Shown: positions 7,201-15,915, counted from the first letter of the stretch. The stretch: 64,000 nt of DNA from Psychroserpens sp. SPM9 (GCF_025153525.1 NZ_JANZNR010000003.1:496001-560000), one strand, 5' to 3'. A program made the numbers and translations. Notes: generated from the sequence alone by a model not told the origin.

Positions 7201-9378
7201 ATGAAAAAAATTACACTTCTCTTTTTAACGTTTTTGCTGTCTTTGTCAGCATTTGCACAACCTTCCATAGCACGTCAATGGAACGAAGTACTTTTAGATG
7301 CTGTTAGATCAGATTTTGCAAGACCAACAGTACACGCACGAAACTTGTTTCATTCGTCGGTAATTATGTACGATGCTTGGGCACTGTTTGACACCCAAGC
7401 CGAAACTGTATTTTTAGGTAAAACCTTCGGCGGTTATGATTGTGAATTTACAGGTATTACTACGCCTACTGATGTTGATGCAGCCCGACACGAAATTATA
7501 AGTTATGCCATGTACCGATTGCTAAATCACAGATTTGAGCAGTCACCAGGTGCCACCGAAATTGAGCAAGAGATTACAGATCTTTTTACAAGTTTTGGGT
7601 ATGATACTAATTTTTCTTCAACCAATTATAGTACTGGTTCTTATGCGGCACTGGGGAATTATCTGGCCAGTCAAATTATCGCTTTTGGTTTACAAGATAA
7701 CTCCAATGAGCAATTTGGATATGCGAATGCTTTTTACGTACCTGCAAATCCGCCATTAATTTTAGAAAACTACTACGAAACCAATGATATTAACCCTAAC
7801 CGCTGGCAACCTTTAGCTTTTGATGTATTTGTAGATCAAAGCGGCAACGAATTCCCTGCAAATACGCCTTCGTTTTTGAGTCCAGAATGGGGAGCCGTTA
7901 CACCATTTTCATTGTCGGTAGAAGATTTACAAATTTTAAATAACGGATTTGATAGTTATGTGTATAACGATCCAGGTCCTCCAGCATACATCCAGAACTC
8001 TAATGAAGATGGTATCGATGATCCTTACAAATGGAACTTTGCTTTGGTAGCCTCATGGTCGGCACATTTAGATCCTAATGATCCAACGATGATTGATATT
8101 TCTCCTGGAGCCATTGGAAATTACGATTTAGCCAATTACCCAGAAACTTTTGAAGAGTATCAGGCATTTTATGATTTCACCAATGGTGGTGATGCCAGTA
8201 CAGGTCATCTCTTGAATCCGGAAACCAATTTACCTTATGTACCTAATGTAGTCAAGCGTTCAGATTATGCGCGTGTGTTAGCTGAATTTTGGGCAGATGG
8301 TCCAGACTCCGAAACGCCACCAGGCCATTGGTTTACTTTATTAAACTATGTGAGCGACCATCCATCTATTGAAAAGCGAATTGCAGGTCAAGGTCCTATT
8401 GTAAGTGATTTAGAATGGGACGTAAAAGCTTATTTAGCACTTGGAGGTGCCATGCACGATTCGGCAATAAACACTTGGGGAATTAAAGGGTATTATGATT
8501 ATTTACGACCAATATCTGCCATTCGTTATATGGCTGGAAAAGGCCAAAGTACCAATGCGTCATTACCAAGTTATGATCCGCATGGCTTGCCCTTAATTGA
8601 CGGATTTATAGAATTGATTGGTGATACCGATCCGCTTCGAGGTGATAGTGGTGAGAATGTAGATCGGATTAAGATTAAGGCATGGAAAGGTCCCGATTTT
8701 ATTTCAGACCCAACAACCGATACTGCAGGTGTAGATTGGATTATTGGTACACATTGGTGGCCCTATCAACGCGGTACCTTTGTAACACCTCCATTTGCAG
8801 GTTATTTATCGGGTCACTCAACCTTTTCTCGAGCAGCTGCGGAAGTATTAACACGTCTTACAGGAGATCCGTTTTTTCCAGGAGGCATGGGGACTTTTGA
8901 TATCGAACAGAATAACTTTTTAGTCTTTGAAGTGGGACCTACAGAAAATATGACCTTACAATGGGCTACGTATCGCGATGCTTCAGACCAAACAAGTTTA
9001 TCTCGAATTTGGGGAGGAATCCATCCACCCGTTGACGATATCAAAGGTCGTATTATAGGAAACAAAATTGGAAATGAAGCTTTTGATTTAGCATTAGATT
9101 ATTTTGAAGGCACTTTAGATGTAACAACTGTTGAACAGCAAAACAGCATTACAATCTATCCGGTACCTTTTGAAAATGAATTGCACATTAAAAATCAGCT
9201 TCAGCAAGAACTCCGCTTAGAAATTTATAGTATAGATGGGAAACTTGTACACCAATCGAATCGTATTAACACTCATGAAACAGTAGCGCTTTCGGCATTA
9301 GAAACAGGCCTGTATGTGGTTAAAATTATGACGAAAGACAGCAACACAATACACGTTAAAAATGTGGTAAAATACTAG
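7201..9378 (+). CDS. Vanadium-dependent haloperoxidase/PAP2-family protein with T9SS sorting domain
   Basis: A 725-residue exported protein with a signal peptide at 1-19 (SAFA-Q cleavage) and a long helical domain of the vanadium haloperoxidase/acid phosphatase (PAP2) superfamily. The three motifs are K429-x6-RP, SGHS at 537-540, and SRIWGGIHPPVDD from 601, with Arg602 and His608 as likely vanadate or phosphate ligands. The last 75 residues (TIYPVPFENELHI to VVKY) are a type A T9SS C-terminal domain, so the protein is exported across the outer membrane and probably displayed or released. It is likely a halide oxidant producer or a phosphatase; the sequence alone does not decide. It has its own promoter. 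Confidence 0.85.
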   Translation: MKKITLLFLTFLLSLSAFAQPSIARQWNEVLLDAVRSDFARPTVHARNLFHSSVIMYDAWALFDTQAETVFLGKTFGGYDCEFTGITTPTDVDAARHEIISYAMYRLLNHRFEQSPGATEIEQEITDLFTSFGYDTNFSSTNYSTGSYAALGNYLASQIIAFGLQDNSNEQFGYANAFYVPANPPLILENYYETNDINPNRWQPLAFDVFVDQSGNEFPANTPSFLSPEWGAVTPFSLSVEDLQILNNGFDSYVYNDPGPPAYIQNSNEDGIDDPYKWNFALVASWSAHLDPNDPTMIDISPGAIGNYDLANYPETFEEYQAFYDFTNGGDASTGHLLNPETNLPYVPNVVKRSDYARVLAEFWADGPDSETPPGHWFTLLNYVSDHPSIEKRIAGQGPIVSDLEWDVKAYLALGGAMHDSAINTWGIKGYYDYLRPISAIRYMAGKGQSTNASLPSYDPHGLPLIDGFIELIGDTDPLRGDSGENVDRIKIKAWKGPDFISDPTTDTAGVDWIIGTHWWPYQRGTFVTPPFAGYLSGHSTFSRAAAEVLTRLTGDPFFPGGMGTFDIEQNNFLVFEVGPTENMTLQWATYRDASDQTSLSRIWGGIHPPVDDIKGRIIGNKIGNEAFDLALDYFEGTLDVTTVEQQNSITIYPVPFENELHIKNQLQQELRLEIYSIDGKLVHQSNRINTHETVALSALETGLYVVKIMTKDSNTIHVKNVVKY

Positions 9379-9398
9379 ATAATCTACTTTGCTTAAAG

Positions 9399-9406
9399 TA
9401 CTTTTG
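9399..9406 (+). promoter_or_regulatory. Candidate -7 element before the DUF3817 gene
   Basis: TACTTTTG matches TAnnTTTG exactly and lies 18 bp before the ATG at 9424. No -33 TTG is found at standard spacing. Confidence 0.35.
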
Positions 9407-9423
9407 CAGCAAATTAGTTGATT

Positions 9424-9714
9424 ATGTTTTCACTGTTAAATTGCTTTAGGATTATAGCGCTTTTAGAAGGTGTATCTTATATATTATTGTTATTTATTGC
9501 TTCGCCCTACAAACTCCTTACAGAGGATGATACTTATGTAAAATTATTAGGAATGCCACATGGTATTTTATTTCTTATTTACATTGTTCTGGCAATCATA
9601 GTAGGTCAAGAACTTAAATGGAATGCCAAAACGCAAGCCTTTGTGATTCTGGCTTCTATCATTCCGTTTGGAACCTTTTATGTTGAAAAAAAATATTTAA
9701 AGCCGAATAAATAA
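9424..9714 (+). CDS. DUF3817 domain-containing small membrane protein
   Basis: A 96-residue protein with three predicted membrane helices: LNCFRIIALLEGVSYILLLF, GMPHGILFLIYIVLAIIVG and AFVILASIIPFGTFYVEK. The order EGxSY...GMPHG...PFGTF is the DUF3817 signature. An in-frame TTG at 9418 could add two residues, but the ATG at 9424 gives the usual family start, FSLLNCFRI. The stop overlaps the ATG of the mechanosensitive channel (TAATG), so the two are translationally coupled. Function is unknown; the family is associated with membrane proteins of unknown role. Confidence 0.85.
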   Translation: MFSLLNCFRIIALLEGVSYILLLFIASPYKLLTEDDTYVKLLGMPHGILFLIYIVLAIIVGQELKWNAKTQAFVILASIIPFGTFYVEKKYLKPNK

Positions 9715-10955
9715 TGGAAAAAATTCAATGTTTTTTCTACGATTACTTCGTTTCTATTGGCGTTTCAGAGCTTTCCGCTAAGTACTTCAATATGATTTGC
9801 TTGTTGCTGATATTGATTATAATCATCTTTATAGCCGATCGCATTACAAGACGATTAATCATCAATTTTTCGAGCCGTTTTTCTGAACAAACCAAAACTA
9901 ACTTTGATGACTTGCTGGTCAATCATCGGGCACCAAGACGTATTGCTCATTTGGTGCCATTGGTATTAACCATCAAGTTATTTCCGATTGTATTTTTTGA
10001 CTTTCCGCATTTTGAAACCTACATCTTGATGTTGGTTAAAGTGTATGCCATTTTTTTGACTATATGGATTATTCGTAGTGTTTTAAAGACTTTTGAATCG
10101 TACTTTAAAACGCTACCAAGATTAAGAGATAAACCTATTGATAGTTATATTCAAGTAGTGATGCTGTTTATCTGGATTATTGGTATCGCTTCCATTTTGG
10201 CGATTTTAATTAATCTTTCGTTCTTAAAATTCTTTACCACTTTAGGAGCTGCTTCAGCCATTTTATTACTGATTTTTAAGGATACTATTTTAGGCTTTGT
10301 AGCGAGTATTCAAGTCGCTATTAATGATAGTGTGCGTATAGGTGATTGGATTACTATGGAAAAGTATGGTGCCGATGGAGAAGTGATTGAAATAAACCTG
10401 TCTACGGTTCAGGTTCAGAATTTCGACATGACCATTACCAACATTCCGACCTTTGCCTTAATTTCAGATTCGTATAAAAACTGGAGAGGTATGCAATCTT
10501 CTGGTGGCCGACGTATCAAACGTTCTATTATTCTGAAAGCTTCCAGTATTAAATACCTTACTGAAGATCGTATCGAAACGTTCAAGAAAATTCAGCTGAT
10601 TACAAATTATATAGAAACCCGTCAAAAGGATATTAATTCGTTTAATCAAAACCAGAATATTGACAAGGACATCTTGATTAATGGTCGTAATATGACCAAT
10701 TTAGGCGTGTTTAGAAAGTACTTACAAACCTATATTGAAAACCATTCGGCTATCAATAAAGAGATGTTTATTATGGTACGCCAGCTGGAACCTACACCTC
10801 AGGGCTTGCCTTTAGAAATTTACTGTTTTAGTAGTGATAAACGCTGGGAAAATTACGAATATATTATGTCTGATATATTTGATCATGCCCTCGCTGCAGT
10901 CCCTTATTTTGATCTCGAGATTTTCGAATTAACACCAGGTTTTAAGCCGTCTTAG
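9714..10955 (+). CDS. Mechanosensitive ion channel family protein (MscS type, large)
   Basis: A 413-residue protein with about five membrane segments in the first 200 residues, followed by the MscS pore helix region (FFTTLGAASAILLLIFKDTILGFVASIQVAINDSVRIGDWI) and a beta domain. The glycine/alanine-rich pore helix and the IGDWI motif are typical of MscS. The C-terminal extension and the domain order fit the YbdG/MscM-like subgroup. It probably releases solutes on hypo-osmotic shock. It shares one base with the upstream DUF3817 gene, and its stop overlaps by 4 bp with that of the convergent thioesterase gene. Confidence 0.88.
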   Translation: MEKIQCFFYDYFVSIGVSELSAKYFNMICLLLILIIIIFIADRITRRLIINFSSRFSEQTKTNFDDLLVNHRAPRRIAHLVPLVLTIKLFPIVFFDFPHFETYILMLVKVYAIFLTIWIIRSVLKTFESYFKTLPRLRDKPIDSYIQVVMLFIWIIGIASILAILINLSFLKFFTTLGAASAILLLIFKDTILGFVASIQVAINDSVRIGDWITMEKYGADGEVIEINLSTVQVQNFDMTITNIPTFALISDSYKNWRGMQSSGGRRIKRSIILKASSIKYLTEDRIETFKKIQLITNYIETRQKDINSFNQNQNIDKDILINGRNMTNLGVFRKYLQTYIENHSAINKEMFIMVRQLEPTPQGLPLEIYCFSSDKRWENYEYIMSDIFDHALAAVPYFDLEIFELTPGFKPS

Positions 10956-11341
10956 TCACTTAGTCGATCTTTTACAAATTCGACTTCTGTTTTTCCGTGA
11001 GGTGCAGGAAGGCCATCGGCTCCTAAGTTGACCATAATAATATTATCGACCGTTAATATTGTCTCTCTGGTCATTTTATTTCGAGCCTCACATTTTAAGG
11101 TCAATGAGGATTTTCCAAATTTGACAACTTCAATTCCGATTTCAACAATGTCTCCTTGCTTGGCAGAAGCCATAAAATTGATTTCTGAAATGTATTTGGT
11201 TACAATTTTAGAATTCTCTAATTGAATAATAGTATACAATGCTGCTTCTTCATCGATCCATGCTAAAAGCTGGCCTCCAAATAAGGTTTGATTCGGATTT
11301 AAATCTTCGGGTTTAACCCATTTACGTGTATGAAATCTCAT
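10952..11341 (-). CDS. Acyl-CoA thioesterase (hotdog fold, YciA/BFIT-like)
   Basis: A 129-residue single hotdog domain. NPNQTLFGGQLLAWIDEEAALYT (about 16-38) is the characteristic helix with the Asp used by YciA/BACH-type acyl-CoA thioesterases, followed by FMASAKQGDIVEIGIEVVKFGKSSLTL strands. It is likely a cytoplasmic acyl-CoA hydrolase; chain-length preference cannot be read from the sequence. It is convergent with the MscS gene and separated from the DUF72 gene by 50 bp, so the two may share a transcript. Confidence 0.85.
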   Translation of the reverse strand: MRFHTRKWVKPEDLNPNQTLFGGQLLAWIDEEAALYTIIQLENSKIVTKYISEINFMASAKQGDIVEIGIEVVKFGKSSLTLKCEARNKMTRETILTVDNIIMVNLGADGLPAPHGKTEVEFVKDRLSD

Positions 11342-11391
11342 TAATTTTATTGTTTTTACTTATATTATAATATTGTCCTCTGTACTGAAAA

Positions 11392-12276
11392 CTAAAACAA
11401 GGTGTTAGAATCCTCATTAGGAATGGTTAATTGACAACCCAATTCGGTGTTTAGTTTTTTAATAAAATAGGCCGATAACAACGGGGATTCTTTCTCAATA
11501 TTCTGATGAATAAAGAAATCTATTTCCTTGATGCCTTGCTCCTGCCACTCTTTTAACCGCACAACCCATTCGTCAAGTCTGGAATAATCACTCTCATGAT
11601 TCGCGCCAACATACCTAACAAATGCTGTTGGATTAGTGAGTCGCATATGCATTAAATCACGTCGTCCGGCAGTATCAACAATCACATTCGCTATATTATG
11701 CTGCTCAAACAGATTGTATAATTGGTTGGCGACTGCTTCATCATTATACCAATTGGTGTGTCTGAATTCTACAGCCAGCGGAATAGCTTTTGGCCAATGT
11801 TCGATAAAGTGCACGACTCTATCAAAATCTTTAGGCGCAAAGTTAGAATGTAGTTGCAGAAAAACAGTCCCGAGTTTTTCCTTCAGATGAACGGCATTAC
11901 TTAAATAGTGATCAACCACCGCCTGAACCTCTTTGAGACGTTTCCAATGACTTATTTCTTGACTCAGCTTCGGAAAAAACTTAAATCCTTTGGGTGTTTT
12001 ATCGTACCATTTTGAAAATTGTTCGGCAGGGAAAATTCGATAAAAAGTAGCATTCAGCTCGATAGCATTAAATTGGTTAGAATAATACGCCAATTCATCT
12101 TTGGTGCCTCTTGGATAAAACCCTTTTAAGTCGGCTTTATTCCACTTGGCACAACCTACATAAATCTCAGGAGTATTGTCGTCTTTAACTTGATTAAGTG
12201 TTCTGGCCGTATCTATGTGATCTTGAGGCAAACTTAGATCTAAATCTTGCGGATTATCAACGCTTCCAAATTTCAT
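11392..12276 (-). CDS. DUF72 domain-containing protein
   Basis: A 294-residue protein with the TIM-barrel-like DUF72 pattern: YVGCAKWNKADLKGFYPRGTKDELAYYSNQFNAIELNATFYR near the start, FFPKLSQEISHWKRL in the middle, and LAVEFRHTNWY later. DUF72 proteins resemble sugar isomerase/AP-endonuclease barrels, but no reaction is established. It is probably cytoplasmic. The nearest upstream gene is divergent. Family assignment is strong, function unknown. Confidence 0.88.
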   Translation of the reverse strand: MKFGSVDNPQDLDLSLPQDHIDTARTLNQVKDDNTPEIYVGCAKWNKADLKGFYPRGTKDELAYYSNQFNAIELNATFYRIFPAEQFSKWYDKTPKGFKFFPKLSQEISHWKRLKEVQAVVDHYLSNAVHLKEKLGTVFLQLHSNFAPKDFDRVVHFIEHWPKAIPLAVEFRHTNWYNDEAVANQLYNLFEQHNIANVIVDTAGRRDLMHMRLTNPTAFVRYVGANHESDYSRLDEWVVRLKEWQEQGIKEIDFFIHQNIEKESPLLSAYFIKKLNTELGCQLTIPNEDSNTLF

Positions 12277-12471
12277 TTACTTGTTTTTACCAAAGGTAGT
12301 TTTTTCATTTCCGAAATAAAACGATATGGTATTAGAAAAATCTATAGACTTATCACTATTCTCAAATTTGTTAATAAGACCGTTGACAACATAAAAAAGA
12401 GGTCACTAAACACGAAGACATTATTTCTATTTTAGTAAGAGTTATTAACTATTATAACACAAACTAAAGCC

Positions 12472-12885
12472 ATGAATGATCGATCTACCAATCTCAAATC
12501 CATACGTCCGACGATAGCTTCAGCTCTAGTCAATGAACAGATGAGTGTTGACGAATGTTTTCAAAATGCGACCTTACGACCAATTATAAAAATGCAAAAT
12601 CACTTGTTGATTGTTGTGTTTAGAAACTATATTTCAAAACATAAAAATGTGTTTTACGACTTATCGGTACCGAAACAACTCGCCTATATCGAAAATGCGA
12701 TTCATAAGGATATGAAGTTTAGAAATTCAGTAAAAGGAATGATTATAGGGCAGTTTACGGTTGAAGAATACGAGTTGTATATTCAAAACTCTTCGGCTTT
12801 AAACAAACGTATGATGACCATTGTTAAAGAACGTCTGGTGAGTAATGTTCAATTGTTTTCTCAACCACTTGCCAAAGCCATATGA
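12472..12885 (+). CDS. Conserved hypothetical protein
   Basis: A 137-residue soluble, mostly helical protein I cannot place in a characterised family. It shows FQNATLRPIIKMQNHLLIVVFRNYISKHKNVFYDLS and a C-terminal stretch MIIGQFTVEEYELYIQNSS that look conserved in Flavobacteriaceae. No enzyme motif, signal peptide or membrane segment is visible. Its stop overlaps the start of the GreA-like gene by 4 bp (ATGA), so the two are translationally coupled and may act together. From memory, homologues are sometimes labelled glyoxalase, but no glyoxalase motif is seen here. Confidence 0.7.
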   Translation: MNDRSTNLKSIRPTIASALVNEQMSVDECFQNATLRPIIKMQNHLLIVVFRNYISKHKNVFYDLSVPKQLAYIENAIHKDMKFRNSVKGMIIGQFTVEEYELYIQNSSALNKRMMTIVKERLVSNVQLFSQPLAKAI

Positions 12886-13331
12886 GTGCTTTAAAATCTC
12901 AGCTTTTAGAGGTTTGTTTTAGTTATGTAAACAAACGCATTGCTAATTATAAAGATGAAATTGAAACCATTAAAGATGCTATTGATAATAATGACAAAAG
13001 CGATGATGATGGCGATGATTCGGGCAACGGAAAGCTTTTTAATGACTTAGAAAAAAATGCACAATACCTGAGTGACGCTCATAGAATGTTAGATACGCTT
13101 AAAGGAATCAATCCCAATACAACACATACACATGTCGTTTTAGGAAGTCTTGTGAAAACAAATGTGTCTAATTTTTATCTGGCGGTAAGCATCGGGAAAG
13201 TGGATATAGCAAACAACAGTTACTTTGTTATTTCAAAGTCCTCTCCTATTGGTGAATTGCTGTACAATAAAACGAGTGGAGATTCTATAACGTTTAACCA
13301 GTCGACCTATAAGATTCTCGACATTAAATAA
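12882..13331 (+). CDS. GreA/GreB C-terminal domain-like protein
   Basis: A 149-residue protein. Residues 1-75 are predicted coiled coil with a charged break (NNDKSDDDGDDSGNGK), and the C-terminal half (VVLGSLVKTNVSNFYLAVSIGK ... YFVISKSSPIGELLYNKTSGDSI) matches the FKBP-like C-terminal domain of GreA/GreB elongation factors. The layout, a helical hairpin then this domain, suggests it binds RNA polymerase through the secondary channel and affects elongation or cleavage. The acidic residues needed at a GreA hairpin tip may be those in the D-rich loop. Homologues are sometimes mislabelled 3-oxoacyl-ACP synthase. It overlaps the convergent DUF2461 gene by 8 bp. Confidence 0.7.
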   Translation: MSALKSQLLEVCFSYVNKRIANYKDEIETIKDAIDNNDKSDDDGDDSGNGKLFNDLEKNAQYLSDAHRMLDTLKGINPNTTHTHVVLGSLVKTNVSNFYLAVSIGKVDIANNSYFVISKSSPIGELLYNKTSGDSITFNQSTYKILDIK

Positions 13332-14004
13332 TGGATTCCCCATTTAAATTGGTCGTCAGCACATCGCTCATATAATCAAAAAAGGGTCTGATGGCTTTAA
13401 AAGACGCATTAACATCATCAATGAAGCTGTCGCTGGCCACTTGAGCATCTGTGTATTTTTTTACAAAGATATATTGCTTTTTACGAATCAAATCGATTGC
13501 AGGATGTGCTTTGTCAAAATCTCTTGGAGCCGTTTTAAGTTCGTCACCTACAAAATCACCCCAGATTGATTTAAATTTTTTATTACTAATAATCGAACGA
13601 ATGGTCTCATCATCTTGTTCGAACTCACGACGAATTCGCAATAAATCATCTTTGTTGGGTTCCCAGAAACCAGTGGCGATAAACGATTCATTATTAGGTT
13701 GAATATGCACATAGTAACCACCTCTTAATTCGGGTTTTTTTCTGTGGAAAGAGCCACCAAAATGAGTCTTATATGGCAATTTGTTTTTAGAGAACCGTAC
13801 ATCTCTGTAAATTCTGAAGAGTTTAAATGTATCAATAACATCATGCTTGTTCAAGGCGTCATTAATACTTTTATAAGCCGCTTTTGCTTGCGCTTCGTTA
13901 GTTTTAAATTCTTTTTTATGGTCGTTAAACCAATCTCTATCGTTGTTTTTTTCTAGTTTTTTAAAGAAGTCGAGGATGTCCTTCGAGAATTTAGGCGTTG
14001 TCAT
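13324..14004 (-). CDS. DUF2461 domain-containing protein
   Basis: A 226-residue protein with the DUF2461 signature: LDFFKKLEKNNDRDWFNDHKKEF at the start, then FRIYRDVRFSKNKLPYKTHFGGSFHR and GGYYVHIQPNNESFIATGFW. It is probably cytoplasmic. The family is widespread and has no known activity. Single gene; its 3' end overlaps that of the convergent GreA-like gene. Confidence 0.9.
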   Translation of the reverse strand: MTTPKFSKDILDFFKKLEKNNDRDWFNDHKKEFKTNEAQAKAAYKSINDALNKHDVIDTFKLFRIYRDVRFSKNKLPYKTHFGGSFHRKKPELRGGYYVHIQPNNESFIATGFWEPNKDDLLRIRREFEQDDETIRSIISNKKFKSIWGDFVGDELKTAPRDFDKAHPAIDLIRKKQYIFVKKYTDAQVASDSFIDDVNASFKAIRPFFDYMSDVLTTNLNGESII

Positions 14005-14036
14005 AGGCTGTTGTTTTCAGAATAAAAGTACAAAAA

Positions 14037-14058
14037 AGCCTCGATAAAAATCGAGACT
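14037..14058 (-). terminator. Terminator after the small lipoprotein gene
   Basis: CTCGAT (14040-14045) and ATCGAG (14050-14055) close on a 4-nt loop, with an AAG/CTT extension past one mismatch. On the minus strand six T follow, so it ends the 14083-14301 gene. Confidence 0.7.
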
Positions 14059-14082
14059 TTGGTGTTTCTAAGGTATTCCTTA

Positions 14083-14301
14083 TTAATGATTGTCATCACC
14101 AGCTTCTTCAGCAGCTTCTTCAATTTCGTCTTCAAGATCTTCAGCCGCATCTTTAACATCGTCTGAAGCATCTTCTATGTCGTCTTTGACGTTATCAATG
14201 GCTTCTTCAACTTTTTCGTCTGGTGTTTTTTCCTCTCTACAACTCGTCGTGAATAAACTTAGTGTAAATAAGGCGATAAATAAATATGTGCACTTTTTCA
14301 T
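14083..14301 (-). CDS. Small acidic lipoprotein
   Basis: A 72-residue protein with a lipoprotein signal (ALFTLSLFTTSC, Cys21) and a mature part of some 50 residues made almost entirely of repeated acidic helical units such as VKDDIEDASDDVKDAAEDLEDEIEEAAEEAG. The 7-11-residue periodicity with Val/Ile/Leu spacing predicts an extended amphipathic helix or coiled coil, like LEA or YtxH-like surface proteins. It is probably attached to the outer or inner membrane. Function is unknown. The serine-rich open frame on the opposite strand is a compositional shadow. Confidence 0.75.
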   Translation of the reverse strand: MKKCTYLFIALFTLSLFTTSCREEKTPDEKVEEAIDNVKDDIEDASDDVKDAAEDLEDEIEEAAEEAGDDNH

Positions 14302-14358
14302 TGTATTAGATTTTAAGAGTTACTATTTGTTGTTTAAATGTGTTTTTTTTGTTTGTGT

Positions 14359-15261
14359 TTAATTATCAGAAAAACTTTTTTCCAGCTCCGGTGAATCAAC
14401 ATTCAGTTTATTTCCAAACTGTAACGTTCGTATTGGAAACGGAATATTAATAGCTTCCTTATCGTAAGCCTTTTTGATTTCAATAATGGCTTTGGTTTTA
14501 GCCCTTAATTTTTCAAGCATGTTTTCGGCATCAATCCAAAATCTGCATAAATAGTTAATTGAGCTGTCACCAAATTCGGTGTAATAAAATTCTACATCAT
14601 CTGCACTCTTTACTTGTTCGAATGCATTGGCGATGGTTGTTTTGGTTAATGTTTCAACCTGTTCCAGATCTGATTCATAACCGACGCCACACTCTATAAA
14701 AACTCTCATTTTAGTTGTTAATGAGTAATTTTTTAGTGGATTTTCTAAAATCATTTTATTGGGAATCACCACGAGATTATTATCGGCTTCTTTAAGCGTG
14801 AAATCTTTTAAGTTGATATCCATAATCTCACCAGAATAACCATTGGTTTCGACCCAATTGCCAATTTGTATTTTTTTTCGGAAAGAAATCACAATACCAG
14901 CAATGGTATTTGACAGCGTTCCTTGTAGTGCTAAACCAATCACTAAACCAGCAACACCTGCTCCAGTTATTAATGAGGTTAAGGTTTTACTCAGGTCTAA
15001 TATTCCTAGAGCCAAAAAGAGTCCGACCAAAACGACCATTACAGCACTAATTCTTGAGATAATGCTGCTAATAGATTCTTGCTGTACTTTTTTAGACACT
15101 AATTTATAGGTGATTTTATTCACATACTTAGCTATAAAATAGGCACTTATAAGCACAATGATTGCTAAAGCTAAATTTGGTAAGTTTTGAATAATGGCAT
15201 CCAGCCAACCTAACAGTTTTGTTGTTAAATTATCAAATGCCTTATTTATTTGTTCATTCAT
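14359..15261 (-). CDS. Mechanosensitive ion channel family protein (small MscS type)
   Basis: A 300-residue protein with three membrane helices at the N-terminus: LALAIIVLISAYFIAKYV, ISAVMVVLVGLFLALGIL, and the pore helix LITGAGVAGLVIGLALQGTLSNTIAGIVI. These are followed by KKIQIGNWVETNGYSGEIMDINLKDFTLKEADNNLVVIPNK, the MscS beta domain. This is the canonical short MscS architecture and a likely safety valve for turgor. A second, larger MscS homologue is encoded at 9714-10955. A long inverted repeat lies in the gap between this gene and dps. Confidence 0.9.
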   Translation of the reverse strand: MNEQINKAFDNLTTKLLGWLDAIIQNLPNLALAIIVLISAYFIAKYVNKITYKLVSKKVQQESISSIISRISAVMVVLVGLFLALGILDLSKTLTSLITGAGVAGLVIGLALQGTLSNTIAGIVISFRKKIQIGNWVETNGYSGEIMDINLKDFTLKEADNNLVVIPNKMILENPLKNYSLTTKMRVFIECGVGYESDLEQVETLTKTTIANAFEQVKSADDVEFYYTEFGDSSINYLCRFWIDAENMLEKLRAKTKAIIEIKKAYDKEAINIPFPIRTLQFGNKLNVDSPELEKSFSDN

Positions 15262-15311
15262 TTTTTGTCTTGTTTAGGTAGTGATTTTTGTGTGTAGATG
15301 TTTTGATTTGA

Positions 15312-15354
15312 CTATCAAACCAATACTGTAAATATCACAATATTGGTCTGATAG
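15312..15354. repeat. Long inverted repeat between dps and the small mscS gene
   Basis: CTATCA (15312-15317) with TGATAG (15349-15354), and ACCAATA (15319-15325) with TATTGGT (15341-15347), form a 13-bp stem with one mismatch and a 15-nt loop. There is no T run on either side, so it is not a classical terminator; it could be an mRNA stabiliser or processing site of the dps transcript, or a protein-binding site. Confidence 0.5.
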
Positions 15355-15411
15355 GCTTAGCTCATATCATGAAGATATTAGTGCTAATGCTGTTTGAAAG
15401 TTTGGATTAGA

Positions 15412-15915
15412 TTAAGATTCCAGAATATTTTGCTTCAATTTTTCTGAAGATTTCTTAGTCCATGCATCTAGCATCCAACTTGCTTTTTCGAGTTCTCTAA
15501 TATAGGCGCCAATAAGATCTATGGTTCCTTCGTCACCAGCATTGTCGGCGTTTTTAACGACAGTACTCATTTGTGCTAACAAGAGTTTATGGTCTTTAAT
15601 GACTTCAACAACCATCTCTTTATCAGATTGCAACGGTGAGATTTCTTTGATTTCAGAAATTTCCAGATAATCAGACAATTTGCTCATAGGATGGTATCTT
15701 AGCGTTAATATACGCTCGGCAATTTCGTCAATTTTCGTTCGTGCATCGGTGTACAAATTTTCAAAAGTTTGGTGAAGGTCGAAAAAATTCTCGCCTAAGA
15801 CATTCCAGTGAAAATTTCTAAGTTTCTGATAGTAGATATGGTAATTGGCAAGTAATGTATTTAATTCTACGACTACTGGGATTAACTTTTCATCATTCAT
15901 GTTCAAATAACTCAT
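15412..15915 (-). CDS. dps: Dps family DNA-binding/ferritin-like protein
   Basis: A 167-residue ferritin-like protein. YYQKLRNFHWNVLGENFFDLHQTFENLYTDARTKIDEIAERILTL carries the Dps ferroxidase ligands: His in NFHWN, His/Asp in the second helix, and the D-x3-E pair. The four-helix pattern continues to the C-terminus. Dps 12-mers oxidise and store iron and protect DNA in starvation and oxidative stress. A second possible start is the Met at residue 6. It stands alone between mscS and corA, both on the same strand but with gaps over 100 bp. Confidence 0.9.
   Translation of the reverse strand: MSYLNMNDEKLIPVVVELNTLLANYHIYYQKLRNFHWNVLGENFFDLHQTFENLYTDARTKIDEIAERILTLRYHPMSKLSDYLEISEIKEISPLQSDKEMVVEVIKDHKLLLAQMSTVVKNADNAGDEGTIDLIGAYIRELEKASWMLDAWTKKSSEKLKQNILES

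Noticed and set aside
14090-14362. Serine-rich open frame on the plus strand
   Set aside because: It is the antisense shadow of the acidic lipoprotein (GAY codons read backwards as serine codons), with no independent support.
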